Below are positions 1 to 8,086 of a DNA stretch of 64,000 nt, piece by piece; within the stretch, counting starts at the first letter, position 1, and the number at the start of each line of letters is the position of its first letter. This stretch comes from Candidatus Saccharimonadota bacterium (GTDB taxonomy: Bacteria > Patescibacteriota > Saccharimonadia > Saccharimonadales > Saccharimonadaceae), in assembly GCA_017480035.1 (NCBI GenBank), contig JAFVBJ010000002.1:248001-312000 (forward strand), in the 5' to 3' direction. A program made the position numbers and the translations under genes. The notes beneath the pieces were generated by a model. That model had not been told where the DNA came from. It did not search any database and saw nothing but the letters and a program-made list of their open reading frames with translations.

Positions 1-1
1 C

Positions 2-61
2 GGCGACCAAGCTGTCGCGAATGTTTATCAAGACGCAATTGACTTTCTCCTCTTACTCTAA
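2..61 (+). CDS. C-terminal end of a gene cut by the window edge
   Basis: An open frame enters from the left edge and gives 19 residues ending in DAIDFLLLL before a TAA. It is followed at once by a GC-rich hairpin with a T-run, so it looks like a real gene end. The fragment is too short to assign a family. It is convergent with the ribosomal operon on the other strand. Confidence 0.5.
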   Translation, partial: GDQAVANVYQDAIDFLLLL

Positions 62-66
62 AAATT

Positions 67-95
67 ATCCCCGCCTTTCTCGCGGGGATTTTTCT
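67..95 (+). terminator. Rho-independent terminator of the left-edge gene
   Basis: An 8-bp perfect stem ATCCCCGC/GCGGGGAT with a 7-nt loop is followed by TTTTCT. It lies 6 nt after the stop codon of the partial plus-strand gene. Confidence 0.85.
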
Positions 96-110
96 GGCCT
101 TGTACCATAA

Positions 111-139
111 AAAGAAACCTCCGGAGAGGTTTCTTTTTT
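111..139 (-). terminator. Terminator of the L6-to-S9 operon
   Basis: A perfect stem (AGAAACCTC/GAGGTTTCT with A and T flanks on each side) lies just downstream of rpsI. It is symmetric and could work in both directions, but it is placed to end the long minus-strand ribosomal transcript. Confidence 0.85.
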
Positions 140-147
140 GAAACGAA

Positions 148-543
148 TTAACGTTTGCTGAACTGCTCTTTCTTGCGAGCGGAGCGAAGACCGTATTTCT
201 TGCGCTCTTTTTCGCGTGGATCGCGCTTGACGAAGCCAGCTTTCTTCAAAATTGGGCGAAGATCTGGGAATTCGGTTTGAAGCGCTTTTGAAATAGCGAG
301 CTTAATTGCGTCAACTTGGCCAGCAAGTCCACCACCAGAAACACGAATTGTGATGTCGTATTCCTTTTGCTTCTGAGTTAAAGCGAGCGGATCGGTAATC
401 TCTGCAAGGTAGGTTTTATTTCCTGAGAGATAATCGAGGGCTGGTTTGTCGTTGATGGTGATGTTTCCTTTGCCTTTATAGAGACGTGCGCGAGCTGTAG
501 CAGCTTTGCGGCGTCCGAGACCATAAGTATATTTCTCTGCCAT
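148..543 (-). CDS. rpsI: 30S ribosomal protein S9
   Basis: A 131-residue protein of the usual S9 length. It has the N-terminal YGLGRRKAATAR segment, the central GGGLAGQ motif and the basic C-terminal tail ending KKEQFSKR, which reaches the P-site tRNA in the small subunit. The ATG overlaps the rplM stop by one base (TAATG type), so the two are translationally coupled. It is the last gene of the operon. Confidence 0.97.
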   Translation of the reverse strand: MAEKYTYGLGRRKAATARARLYKGKGNITINDKPALDYLSGNKTYLAEITDPLALTQKQKEYDITIRVSGGGLAGQVDAIKLAISKALQTEFPDLRPILKKAGFVKRDPREKERKKYGLRSARKKEQFSKR

Positions 544-968
544 TATTTAATCTCCTTTGGATTTTGGGCTGCGTGGGTGTGTTCAGCACCATCGAAAACA
601 CGAAGGCGAGCCAAACGGTCTGCAGCGAGCTTGTTCTTTGGGAGCATACCCTTGACAGCTTCTTTAATAGCAACAGAAGGATCCTTCTCGACGACTTCTT
701 CGAGCTTCAAAGAAGTAAGGCCTCCAGGGAAACCACTATGACGGTGGTACATTTTATCGGTCATTTTGTTGCCAGTAACTTTGAGTTCTTTGGCGTTGAT
801 GACGACAACATAGTCACCATTGTCGATATGTGGGGTGTAGGTAACTTTCGATTTACCCATGAGCTTATCTGCGATAACTACAGCGAGTTTACCGAGAGGA
901 AGGCTCTTGGCGTCGATAAGATACCATTCACGCTTGATTTCTGATGATTTTTGAGAATAAGTCTTCAT
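543..968 (-). CDS. rplM: 50S ribosomal protein L13
   Basis: A 141-residue protein matching L13, an early-assembly 23S rRNA-binding protein. It carries WYLIDAKSLPLGKLA near the start, the YVVVINAKELKVTGNK core, YHRHSGFPGG and the AVKGMLPKNKL motif. It overlaps by one base both with rplQ upstream and rpsI downstream. The L13-S9 pair is the normal bacterial arrangement; here it follows L17 directly. Confidence 0.97.
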   Translation of the reverse strand: MKTYSQKSSEIKREWYLIDAKSLPLGKLAVVIADKLMGKSKVTYTPHIDNGDYVVVINAKELKVTGNKMTDKMYHRHSGFPGGLTSLKLEEVVEKDPSVAIKEAVKGMLPKNKLAADRLARLRVFDGAEHTHAAQNPKEIK

Positions 969-1351
969 TATTTATTCTCCTTCTTTGCGGTATCAATGTC
1001 ATCGACAAAGCTGATGGTTGCCATTTCGGAGTTGTCTCCGGTTCTGAAACCAGCTTTTTCGATACGAAGATATCCAGAGTTACGCTTAATCTGCGGAGCG
1101 ATAACGTCCATGAGTAAATCTGCAACTTCGATATCATCAAGGCGAGAGATGAGGAGTCGACGATTAGCGAGGCCACCTTTCTTTGCGATGGTGATAAGTT
1201 TTTCAGTTTCACGGCGCATTTCTTTTGCACGAGCAAGCGTAACGGTAATTGATTGATATTTGATCAAAGAGCACTCGAGCCCACGAAGGAGAGCGCGTCT
1301 CTGGTCGGTTTCACGGCCGAACTTGCGGCCTTTATATCCGTGGCGGTGCAT
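968..1351 (-). CDS. rplQ: 50S ribosomal protein L17
   Basis: A 127-residue protein with the L17 start MHRHGYKGRKFGRETDQRRA followed by the LTLARAKEMRRE-like helix region. L17 binds 23S rRNA near the exit tunnel. The start codon abuts the rpoA stop, in the conserved alpha-operon order RpoA-L17. Confidence 0.97.
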   Translation of the reverse strand: MHRHGYKGRKFGRETDQRRALLRGLECSLIKYQSITVTLARAKEMRRETEKLITIAKKGGLANRRLLISRLDDIEVADLLMDVIAPQIKRNSGYLRIEKAGFRTGDNSEMATISFVDDIDTAKKENK

Positions 1352-2302
1352 TTAAACATTTAACTCCGTTAACTTTTCTTTAACTTCGTCAAGCGCTTTT
1401 TGTCCGAAACCTTTAAGTTCTTTGAGGTCGGAGTCGCTTAAGACTACGAGATCGCGGATAGTTTTGATTTCGTTGTTGACAAGAGCGTTGGCAGTACGAG
1501 CAGAAAGGCCGAGCTCTTCGATTGGAAGAGTGAGACCGGTATCTTCTTGCTCGTCATTGGTGCCTGGAGCTGGAGCAGATTCGACCTTGGTTGATCCAGC
1601 AAGGGCGCTATATTGGTTGACTAAGATAGCTGCAGCTTCCTCAAACGCTTCACGAGGGGTGATAGTGCCATCAGTATCAATAGTGATGGTGAGTTGTTGC
1701 AAGTTAGTATCTTGACCAACACGAGTGTTCTCAACTTTGTAGCGAACACGAAGAACTGGGGTAAAGACAGCATCGAGAGCAATCATGTCGCTGTGAATGC
1801 GATCTTCGCCAGATTTTTCAATTGTGAGGTAACCACGACCAGCTTCGACGACAAAATGCATCTTTAAGGTGTAGTTTGGATCGTCGATATGACAAATGGT
1901 CTGGTTTGGGTTAGCGATTTCAACTTCAGCAGGAAGTTTGATGTCGCCAGCGACGACACGAGGATCGCCGTCTTTGGTGCTTTGGTCTTTACCTTTAATT
2001 GAAAGCTCAAGTTCGACTGGATTGTCGGTGTGGCTCTTAAAACGAATGTTTTTAAGATTCAACATGATGTCGACAATGTCTTCACGAACACCTTTAACGG
2101 TGGTAAATTCGTGAGTTGCGCCTTCGATACTGAAAGAGGTGATTGCAGCACCTTTGATGCTTGAAAGCAAAACGCGACGGAGGGAGTTTCCGAGAGTGTT
2201 GCCATAGCCATAGTAAAGTGGCTTGATAACAAATGCAGCACTTGTTTTTGAAAGCTCTTTGACTTCGGCAAGATTTGCTTCGTGGATTAATTTTGTAGTC
2301 AT
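1352..2302 (-). CDS. rpoA: DNA-directed RNA polymerase subunit alpha
   Basis: A 316-residue alpha subunit. The N-terminal dimerisation domain has GYGNTLGNSLRRVLLSS and the KGVREDIVDIMLNLK region. An acidic linker (about residues 235-250) precedes a C-terminal domain with the helix-hairpin-helix ELGLSARTANALVNNEI and LKELKGFGQKALDEVKEKL, which contacts UP elements and activators. It sits in the usual place between S4 and L17. An intact CTD implies that promoter UP-element recognition is retained. Confidence 0.98.
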   Translation of the reverse strand: MTTKLIHEANLAEVKELSKTSAAFVIKPLYYGYGNTLGNSLRRVLLSSIKGAAITSFSIEGATHEFTTVKGVREDIVDIMLNLKNIRFKSHTDNPVELELSIKGKDQSTKDGDPRVVAGDIKLPAEVEIANPNQTICHIDDPNYTLKMHFVVEAGRGYLTIEKSGEDRIHSDMIALDAVFTPVLRVRYKVENTRVGQDTNLQQLTITIDTDGTITPREAFEEAAAILVNQYSALAGSTKVESAPAPGTNDEQEDTGLTLPIEELGLSARTANALVNNEIKTIRDLVVLSDSDLKELKGFGQKALDEVKEKLTELNV

Positions 2303-2310
2303 TTTCCTCC

Positions 2311-2928
2311 TTAGCGTGAGTAATACTCAACGATTAATTGTTCGTTAATGCCCGCCTCTGCTTCCTCGCGCTTTGGCAAACCAGTTACTTCAATTTTCAT
2401 CTTCTTTGCGTCAGCTTTCATCCAGGAAAGTGCAGGTTGCGATGCAGCTGCAACGACATTATCAAGATTCTTGAAATATTCAGATTTCTGGCTTTTTGCA
2501 CGGACTTCGAGTACATCACCCGGTTTCAAACGGATTGATGGGATGTCAATGCGACGACCATTAAGCGTAAAGTGTCCGTGAGAGACAAGTTGACGTGCTT
2601 GACGACGAGTAGTCGCGAATCCTGCACGGTAAACTGCGTTATCAGCACGGCGCTCAAGATATTGAAGGAGGTTTTCACCGGTAAGACCTTCAGCTTTTTG
2701 AGCTTCTTTCATGAGTTTAGCAAATTGCTTCTCAAGAAGACCGTAAAGACGACGGACTTTTTGTTTCTCACGCATTTGAGTGAGGTAAAGGCTTCCTCCA
2801 CGGACGCGCATGTCGCCGTGTTCACCCGGGATACCGGATTTTTTAGCCATTACTTTGTGCGCTTTTGGTGCGAGAGCCCAGCTCTCACGGCGCGATTGTT
2901 TTACGATAGGAGATATATCACGTGCCAT
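2311..2928 (-). CDS. rpsD: 30S ribosomal protein S4, zinc-free form
   Basis: A 205-residue S4 (16S rRNA-binding assembly initiator). The S4 RNA-binding domain is clear at RRADNAVYRAGFATTRRQAR and the following SHGHFTLNGRRIDIPS. The N-terminal region, which in many bacteria has a four-cysteine zinc site, begins MARDISPIVKQSRRESWALA and has no cysteine anywhere, so this is the C-minus type. The gene overlaps rpsK by one base. Confidence 0.97.
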   Translation of the reverse strand: MARDISPIVKQSRRESWALAPKAHKVMAKKSGIPGEHGDMRVRGGSLYLTQMREKQKVRRLYGLLEKQFAKLMKEAQKAEGLTGENLLQYLERRADNAVYRAGFATTRRQARQLVSHGHFTLNGRRIDIPSIRLKPGDVLEVRAKSQKSEYFKNLDNVVAAASQPALSWMKADAKKMKIEVTGLPKREEAEAGINEQLIVEYYSR

Positions 2929-3362
2929 TATGGTTTCCTTTCTCCTTTAGGACGTACACCGCCATGAGCGATTGGCGTCTTGTCGGTAATACTGTCGATT
3001 TTAATGCCAAGAGATGAGATGGCGCGGATTACGCTATCACGACCGAGGCCAACGCCTTTAACGTAAACGTCAACGGAGTTTAGACCGTAGTCTTTCTTAG
3101 CGATTTCACCAGCTTTTTCGGCGGCGATTTGTGCGGCATAGGCGGTTCCTTTCTTTGAACCACGGAAACCGTTTGCGCCAGCACTTGAGGCTGCAAGAAC
3201 GCGACCTTTTTTGTCGGAAATGCTGATGATTGTGTTGTTGAAGGTTGCTTGGATGTGAACTTGTCCAGAAGTCACAACGCGTTTACCCTTCTTTGCTTTT
3301 TTAGCTGCAGCTGGAGCTTCAACAGGAGCTTCAGGCGCAGTAGTTTTAACATCTTCTGCCAT
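2928..3362 (-). CDS. rpsK: 30S ribosomal protein S11
   Basis: A 144-residue S11, which lines the mRNA exit (platform) of the small subunit. The core has GQVHIQATFNNTIISISDKK, AYAAQIAAE and the C-terminal HGGVRPKGERKP-type end. It carries an Ala/Lys-rich N-terminal extension of about 30 residues beyond a minimal S11. A 20-nt gap to rpsM contains a Shine-Dalgarno-like GGA. Confidence 0.97.
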   Translation of the reverse strand: MAEDVKTTAPEAPVEAPAAAKKAKKGKRVVTSGQVHIQATFNNTIISISDKKGRVLAASSAGANGFRGSKKGTAYAAQIAAEKAGEIAKKDYGLNSVDVYVKGVGLGRDSVIRAISSLGIKIDSITDKTPIAHGGVRPKGERKP

Positions 3363-3382
3363 ATTCTATTCCTTTCTACTCC

Positions 3383-3769
3383 TTATGTCTTACTTGCTGC
3401 TTTTGGTTGTGCACCACCGACCGCGATCGCCTTACCCTTACGAGTACGTGCGTTCGTGCGGGTACGTTGGCCGTTGACTGGAAGACCAGCCTTGTGGCGG
3501 ACACCTTTGTATGAATTGATGTCCTTGATGCGTTTAATGTTGTTTGTCACGAGGCGTCTGAGATCACCTTCGACCTGATATTTCGATGAAATAATGTCGT
3601 TCAGTTTCTGTTCCTCAGCCTCGGTGAGATCTTTCACCCGAGTGGTAGGCTCAATTTTGGCCTCCGCAAGGATGGCTTTAGAGGTCGTACGACCGATTCC
3701 ATAGACGTAAGTAAGGGCAATCCAAACTTGCTTCTCGGAAGGGATGACGACGCTTGCAATTCTTGCCAT
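3383..3769 (-). CDS. rpsM: 30S ribosomal protein S13
   Basis: A 128-residue S13 (head protein touching P-site tRNA and bridging to L5). It begins [19 protein letters not shown] and has [14 protein letters not shown], the [20 protein letters not shown] motif and the basic tail. It follows rpmJ with a 2-nt gap, the conserved L36-S13 order. Confidence 0.97.
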   Translation of the reverse strand: MARIASVVIPSEKQVWIALTYVYGIGRTTSKAILAEAKIEPTTRVKDLTEAEEQKLNDIISSKYQVEGDLRRLVTNNIKRIKDINSYKGVRHKAGLPVNGQRTRTNARTRKGKAIAVGGAQPKAASKT

Positions 3770-3771
3770 GC

Positions 3772-3888
3772 TTAACCCTGCCTTTGCTTGTTCTTAGGTT
3801 TTTTCTTGTTGATGACACGAAGTACACCTTTACGGCGAACAATGATGTCATCAGGTGAAATTTTTTTAACACTTGCGCGTACTTTCAT
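3772..3888 (-). CDS. rpmJ: 50S ribosomal protein L36, zinc-free form
   Basis: A 38-residue reading frame beginning [20 protein letters not shown] and ending [12 protein letters not shown]. It matches L36 end to end in position, length and both termini. The canonical CxxC...C...H zinc site of L36 is absent: the usual CDKCKV-like segment reads SPDDIIV and the usual later Cys/His positions are not Cys/His. This is therefore a cysteine-less L36. It lies between infA and rpsM as expected. Confidence 0.93.
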   Translation of the reverse strand: MKVRASVKKISPDDIIVRRKGVLRVINKKKPKNKQRQG

Positions 3889-4011
3889 AGAAGTGTCAAA
3901 ATCCTTTCTTATTAAGTCTTTTCAGGTACTTTCGATAACAAAGAGACACGAGTAGCGGAAAATTACTCGTATCCAGCTTTAATATCAATTTCGCCGTCAA
4001 GACGGTTGATA

Positions 4012-4233
4012 TTATTTCAGGCGGAAACTGATTCTACCCTTTGTCAGATCGTAAGGGGTAAGCTCAACTTCTACCTTATCACCAGGCACTAAACGGATAA
4101 AGTTTTTGCGCATTTTTCCGCTCATGTGCGCAATGATAATATGACCGTTCTCAAGTTCCACGCGAAATTGCGTGTTCGGCAAAGCCTCAACGACTTTACC
4201 GGCGAGTTTAATCACTTCCTTTTGACTAGCCAT
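4012..4233 (-). CDS. infA: Translation initiation factor IF-1
   Basis: A 73-residue single OB-fold protein. It shows the IF-1 signature [20 protein letters not shown] followed by [20 protein letters not shown] and RISFR near the end. IF-1 blocks the A site during initiation. The start is 13 nt after a TATAAT box, so the 5' UTR can be only a few bases long. It leads the L36-S13-S11-S4-RpoA run. Confidence 0.97.
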   Translation of the reverse strand: MASQKEVIKLAGKVVEALPNTQFRVELENGHIIIAHMSGKMRKNFIRLVPGDKVEVELTPYDLTKGRISFRLK

Positions 4234-4246
4234 AAATTACTAGAAC

Positions 4247-4275
4247 ATTATATCAAAGAATTATATAAAATTCAA
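4247..4275 (-). promoter_or_regulatory. Promoter for infA and downstream genes
   Basis: TTGAAT and TATAAT are separated by 17 bp, and an extended -10 TGA precedes the -10. It lies between the sortase terminator and infA, so the IF1-to-S9 genes can be transcribed independently of secY. Confidence 0.75.
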
Positions 4276-4283
4276 TAGGTTTT

Positions 4284-4368
4284 TTAAGAAAATATCTTTT
4301 ATAGCCGACCTAAAGACTTGGCCCTAGCGGCCCGGAGCGGGGAGGCTATAAAATGATATTTTTCTTAA
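4284..4368 (-). terminator. Composite terminator hairpin carrying the 39-bp GC-rich element (copy A)
   Basis: AT-rich arms (TTAAGAAAATATC and its near complement) continue into a TATAGCC/GGCTATA stem. They enclose a GC-rich insert, of which positions 4306-4344 are shared exactly, in inverted orientation, with 6586-6624. The sortase stop codon lies within the right arm. Placement and the T-run indicate a terminator for secY-sortase. Confidence 0.75.
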
Positions 4369-5051
4369 ACCCTAGTGGCTCTTAAGAATTGTCTTGATAG
4401 ATAGGTTTGCTGCTTTAGGCTCCATTCGCCGATACAGCTAATAATAGAGATGGATTCCTCGCCAGAGACAGGCGAGACGGTCAGCATTGACATTTTTTTG
4501 TCAGCCTCGGAAAGTTTAACTTCAAAATTATCGTAAACACGATAAGTATAGACTGTGCCGTCGCCCATTTCAATTTTGATTTGGTCCCCAGCAACAAGAG
4601 TGTTGAGCTTTTTGAAGATGCCGTAAGAATTCGGGCCGCCGTTATGGCCGTTCAAGATGGCTGTTCCACCAGTTCCAGGAACACTTGAACCGGTATACCA
4701 AGCGGCGTCATAATTCGTGTTTGGAGTTTCCATTTGACCTTTTGAATTTGTCCCAACTGGGAAAATGCGGGCTTTTTTCACACCAAGTTTTTCGATGTAG
4801 AGATAGCGCGGTTTATCAGGGGCAACTGTGTATTCGTTTTGCTGTTCTTCAGTGACAACTTCGTCTGAAACGGTACCAGTATCGAGATCACCTTTAACGG
4901 TAACGGCACGTTCAGAGCCTTCTTTTTCGGCGTAATATTGTTTTTCCCAGAAATAAACTCGAGCGACGAAAATGGCGATTATGAGCAGAATGACGCCAAA
5001 AATAATCTTTGGAATGTATTTTTTGATTGATTTTTTGACTTCTAAACTCAT
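4365..5051 (-). CDS. Sortase family transpeptidase
   Basis: A 228-residue membrane-anchored sortase. One N-terminal transmembrane segment (about residues 13-34) precedes a linker and the sortase barrel. The catalytic set is visible: His in ILNGHNGG (about 136), Cys in SIISCIGEW (about 206) and Arg in TYLSRQFLR (about 220). Sortases attach LPxTG-type proteins to the cell wall or link pilins. I chose the ATG at 5051 because a GTG six bases upstream would overlap the Shine-Dalgarno GGGTGAGG. It follows secY by 17 nt, where most bacteria have adk and map. A class E/F-like assignment is possible but not firm. Confidence 0.9.
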   Translation of the reverse strand: MSLEVKKSIKKYIPKIIFGVILLIIAIFVARVYFWEKQYYAEKEGSERAVTVKGDLDTGTVSDEVVTEEQQNEYTVAPDKPRYLYIEKLGVKKARIFPVGTNSKGQMETPNTNYDAAWYTGSSVPGTGGTAILNGHNGGPNSYGIFKKLNTLVAGDQIKIEMGDGTVYTYRVYDNFEVKLSEADKKMSMLTVSPVSGEESISIISCIGEWSLKQQTYLSRQFLRATRV

Positions 5052-5068
5052 CCTCACCCTTTTATATG

Positions 5069-6484
5069 TTATTTATAATCGTCGTATGTTACCATGAGAG
5101 CGCGTGAATCGAGAGAACGGAGATTTTCGAGAGCGACTGTCACGACGATAAGAAGACCGGTACCAGAAATCGAGAGGCCGAGCGGTTGGCCGGTGAGCAT
5201 AATGAAAATATAATCGGTAACAAACGGAATCATTGCGATAAAGCCAAGCGTGAGTGAACCGAAGAAGTTCAAACGAATAACCGTGCGGTCAAGATACTTA
5301 GCGGTCGTAAGGCCCGGGCGGACACCTTCGATAAAGCCACCTTGTTTTTGGAGATTGTCAGCAATTTCTTTGGTGTTGAAGATGATTGAAGTATAGAAAT
5401 AAGTGAACATCACAACCAAGATGAAATAGAGCGCAGGGTAGATAAACCATTGCGGCGTGATGCCGTCAGGATACATCGTGCTGAAGTTCTGGGAGCTCGG
5501 AGCAGTGAAAATTGTCACGAGAGTATTGCCGAATTCGTTGCTGGAATCGGTGGAAGTAAGGAATTGTCCGATAAGAGCCGGGAGCGAGAGGAATGCGGTC
5601 GCGAAAATGACCGGGATAACACCAGCTGCAATGAGCTTGATTGGAAGAATTGACTCGATGCCACCGTATTCTTGGTTACCGTGAACACGTTTTGCGTAGT
5701 GAATTTTAATAATACGTTGTGCTTCGTTGACTTTAACGAGGAAATAGAATGCGATGAGGAGCGCAAGACCAAAGCCAATCAAAATCCAGAAAACCGTCGG
5801 GTTAACCGGGAGTTCAAGCCAGCCAAACATGCTAAGTGTGCCGTTTGAAGTATCGAAGAGAGCGGCGCCGAGCTGCGAAGCGGTAGTTTGGAACTGAGAG
5901 ACGATTGAGAGGAAAATGATAGTCGAGATACCGTTGCCGATTCCCTGTTCAGTAATAAGCTCACCGAGCCACATCAAGATGATTGAACCGGCAGACATGG
6001 CCGTTACGGCGATAAACCAATCGTGGAAAGTCGGCGTAAATGCGGTCGTCGAATATGAACCCATCGATTGGAAAAGAATATAACAATAAGCGATAGACTG
6101 GACAATCGCCAGAGGAACAGAGAGGACGCGAGTCCATTGATTGATTTTGCGGCGGCCAGATTCACCATCTTCAGAAAGCTCCTCAAGGCGCGGAATGGCT
6201 TTCGTCATGAGCTGGGAAATAATCGAGGCGGTGATGTATGGCGACATACCGACGAGAATAATCGAGAAGTTCGCGAGACCGCCACCAGAGATGAGGTTAA
6301 TGAAGTTTCCGAAGTCGGATTTAGAAATTAAGTTCGCCATCGCATCTTTGAAAGTCGTTGCATCACCCATTGGGACTGGGATGTGTGCCAAGAAGCGATA
6401 GACAACAAGAATACCGATCACAATACCGATGCGTTTTAACATGTCTTTATTTTTGAATGATTTGAAAATCGTCTTAAAATGCAT
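5069..6484 (-). CDS. secY: Preprotein translocase subunit SecY
   Basis: A 471-residue polytopic membrane protein forming the SecYEG channel. It has the signature GGGLANFSIILVGMSPYITA region, the cytosolic loop IKIHYAKRVHGNQEYGG, FKTIFKSFKNKDMLKRI at the N terminus, and around ten hydrophobic segments. It is transcribed separately from L15 upstream, because a composite terminator lies between them. It shares a unit with the sortase, a logical pairing of export and surface anchoring. Confidence 0.98.
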   Translation of the reverse strand: MHFKTIFKSFKNKDMLKRIGIVIGILVVYRFLAHIPVPMGDATTFKDAMANLISKSDFGNFINLISGGGLANFSIILVGMSPYITASIISQLMTKAIPRLEELSEDGESGRRKINQWTRVLSVPLAIVQSIAYCYILFQSMGSYSTTAFTPTFHDWFIAVTAMSAGSIILMWLGELITEQGIGNGISTIIFLSIVSQFQTTASQLGAALFDTSNGTLSMFGWLELPVNPTVFWILIGFGLALLIAFYFLVKVNEAQRIIKIHYAKRVHGNQEYGGIESILPIKLIAAGVIPVIFATAFLSLPALIGQFLTSTDSSNEFGNTLVTIFTAPSSQNFSTMYPDGITPQWFIYPALYFILVVMFTYFYTSIIFNTKEIADNLQKQGGFIEGVRPGLTTAKYLDRTVIRLNFFGSLTLGFIAMIPFVTDYIFIMLTGQPLGLSISGTGLLIVVTVALENLRSLDSRALMVTYDDYK

Positions 6485-6561
6485 TAAAATAGCCTCTCTG
6501 TAATATATTCTTTATTAATCATATCACAAAAAAGAGCAAAAAAGAATATCAAATAGAAAAA

Positions 6562-6652
6562 TATAACAAAAAATCGGCTTTTACGCTCCCCGCTCCGGGC
6601 CGCTAGGGCCAAGTCTTTAGGTCGCGCAAAATGCCGATTTTCTTGTTATATA
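6562..6652 (-). terminator. Composite terminator hairpin carrying the 39-bp GC-rich element (copy B)
   Basis: Arms AACAAGAAAATCGGC and GCCGATTTTTTGTT form the outer stem downstream of rplO. The GC-rich insert at 6586-6624 is the exact reverse complement of 4306-4344. It is the terminator of the L6-L18-S5-L15 unit. Confidence 0.75.
6586..6624 (-). repeat. 39-bp inverted repeat, copy B (copy A at 4306-4344)
   Basis: The 39-bp GC-rich sequence includes GGCCCTAGCGGCC and CCCGGAGCGGG. It occurs exactly at 4306-4344 on the plus strand and here on the minus strand, so the two copies flank secY-sortase as inverted repeats. Both copies sit in terminator loops. Surrounding DNA is much more AT-rich. 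Confidence 0.9.
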
Positions 6653-7117
6653 TTATTTCTCAGATTTTTTTGCTCTTTGTGGAACGTTTACTTTTGTAAA
6701 CTTACCGCCGGCTTTTTCGATAGCTTTAATTGCTGTCTTTGAAGCGAATTGAGTGCTGAGATTGATTTTTGCAGTTACTTCACCGCGAAGGATGACTTTG
6801 ACTTTGTTGAATGGGCTTTTAATTAAGCTGTTTTCAGCAAGTACGAAGTTATCAACATCGCCAGAAAGCGTGTTTAAGTTGTCAGTATAAACAACTTCTG
6901 CCTTAGGTTGAAGGGATTTGAAACCTTTAAGCTTCGGGATAGCTTGCATGATTGCACGTTGGCCGCCCATGAAGCCTGCTGGCATCTTATGATGACCAGT
7001 ACGAGATTTCTGACCTTTTGTACCACGTCCAGCGGTCTTGCCAAGTCCGGCAGAGATACCGCGACCAGCACGGGTTGGACGAGTATTTTTATTAACAGTG
7101 AGATCGTTGTATTTCAT
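6653..7117 (-). CDS. rplO: 50S ribosomal protein L15
   Basis: A 154-residue L15 with the glycine-rich start GRGISAGLGKTAGRGTKGQK and SRTGHHKMPAGFMGGQ. It binds 23S rRNA late in assembly. The ATG overlaps the rpsE stop by one base. L30, normally between S5 and L15, is absent here, a common trait of CPR bacteria. Confidence 0.97.
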   Translation of the reverse strand: MKYNDLTVNKNTRPTRAGRGISAGLGKTAGRGTKGQKSRTGHHKMPAGFMGGQRAIMQAIPKLKGFKSLQPKAEVVYTDNLNTLSGDVDNFVLAENSLIKSPFNKVKVILRGEVTAKINLSTQFASKTAIKAIEKAGGKFTKVNVPQRAKKSEK

Positions 7118-7755
7118 TACTTAGCCTCCTTCTTTGCAGCTTTTTTAGTAGCTGTTGTATTCCATTGTTCACGAGGAACTTGCTGGCGGAGGCCTTCAAC
7201 AACTGCATAAGCGATGTTGACTTTGTTGGTCGAGCCTAGAGACTTCGAGATGAGGTTCTTGACGCCAGTAAGGCCGATAATTGAACGAACGACACCACCG
7301 GCAATAATACCGGTACCAGGAGCAGCAGGTTTCATAAGAACGTCTGCACCAGTGACTTTCGTTTCAACTTCGTGACAGATAGTTTCGCCATCCATGTTGA
7401 AGGTGATCATGTTTTTCTTAGCGACTGCGGTTGCTTTTGCGACAGCAGTGGTAACGTCGTTACCTTTTGCAACACCAACACCAACTTTGTTTTTCTTGTT
7501 TCCGATAGCGACGAGAGCTTTGAAGCGCATACGACGACCACCAGCAACAGTACGAGAAACGCGATCGATGTTGATTGTGACTTCTTCGAATTCTTTCGGA
7601 GCGGCATCAGCTTTGACGCGGTCGCGGCGATTGCCACGGCGCATTGGACGGCCAGACATATCGCGAGTTTCTTTTTGAGCTGCGACCTTGTCGGTCATCT
7701 TAAGCGTGCCAGATTTATTAATAACACGTGGTTCTTTTGCAGTATTTTCAGCCAT
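7117..7755 (-). CDS. rpsE: 30S ribosomal protein S5
   Basis: A 212-residue S5 (decoding-fidelity protein). It has the double-stranded RNA-binding-like domain starting FEEVTINIDRVSRTVAGGRR, then GVGVAKGNDVTTAVAKA and a C-terminal domain with PGTGIIAGGVVRSI. An N-terminal Lys/Ala-rich arm of about 60 residues is longer than usual. I use MAENTAKEPR as the start. A longer frame reaches 7830 but would overlap rplR by about 70 nt, whereas this start leaves a 1-nt gap. Confidence 0.96.
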   Translation of the reverse strand: MAENTAKEPRVINKSGTLKMTDKVAAQKETRDMSGRPMRRGNRRDRVKADAAPKEFEEVTINIDRVSRTVAGGRRMRFKALVAIGNKKNKVGVGVAKGNDVTTAVAKATAVAKKNMITFNMDGETICHEVETKVTGADVLMKPAAPGTGIIAGGVVRSIIGLTGVKNLISKSLGSTNKVNIAYAVVEGLRQQVPREQWNTTATKKAAKKEAK

Positions 7756-7756
7756 A

Positions 7757-8086
7757 TTAAAACTCCAATCCTTCCTTGCGAGCTGCGTCTGCGAGAGCAG
7801 AGAGGCGGCCTGCATAAGCGTTTGCACCACGATCGAAGACTACTTTCGAGACTTTAGCTTTTTTAGCTTTTGCTGCGATTTCTTTACCGATTTCAGCACA
7901 TTTCTCAGTTTTTGTGCCTTTAAGCTTCGAACCGACAGTAGTTGCGTATGCTAAAGTTTTCTTTGCGTCATCGTCGATGATTTGTGCAGTAATATGTAAG
8001 TTGCTGATTTTCACCGTGAGGCGTGGACGTTCAGCAGTACCATGAATTTTTGCGCGGGTGCGATTTGCACGATATTCAGCTTTCAT
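7757..8086 (-). CDS. rplR: 50S ribosomal protein L18
   Basis: A 109-residue L18, which binds 5S rRNA with L5. It has RPRLTVKISNLHITAQIIDD, the KVVFDRGANAYAGRLSALAD motif and the C-terminal AARKEGLEF. It overlaps rplF by one base. Confidence 0.97.
   Translation of the reverse strand: MKAEYRANRTRAKIHGTAERPRLTVKISNLHITAQIIDDDAKKTLAYATTVGSKLKGTKTEKCAEIGKEIAAKAKKAKVSKVVFDRGANAYAGRLSALADAARKEGLEF

Noticed and set aside
7756-7830. Longer N terminus for S5 starting MVQTLMQAASLL
   Set aside because: It would be translated from within rplR. The MAENTAKEPR start leaves a clean 1-nt gap.
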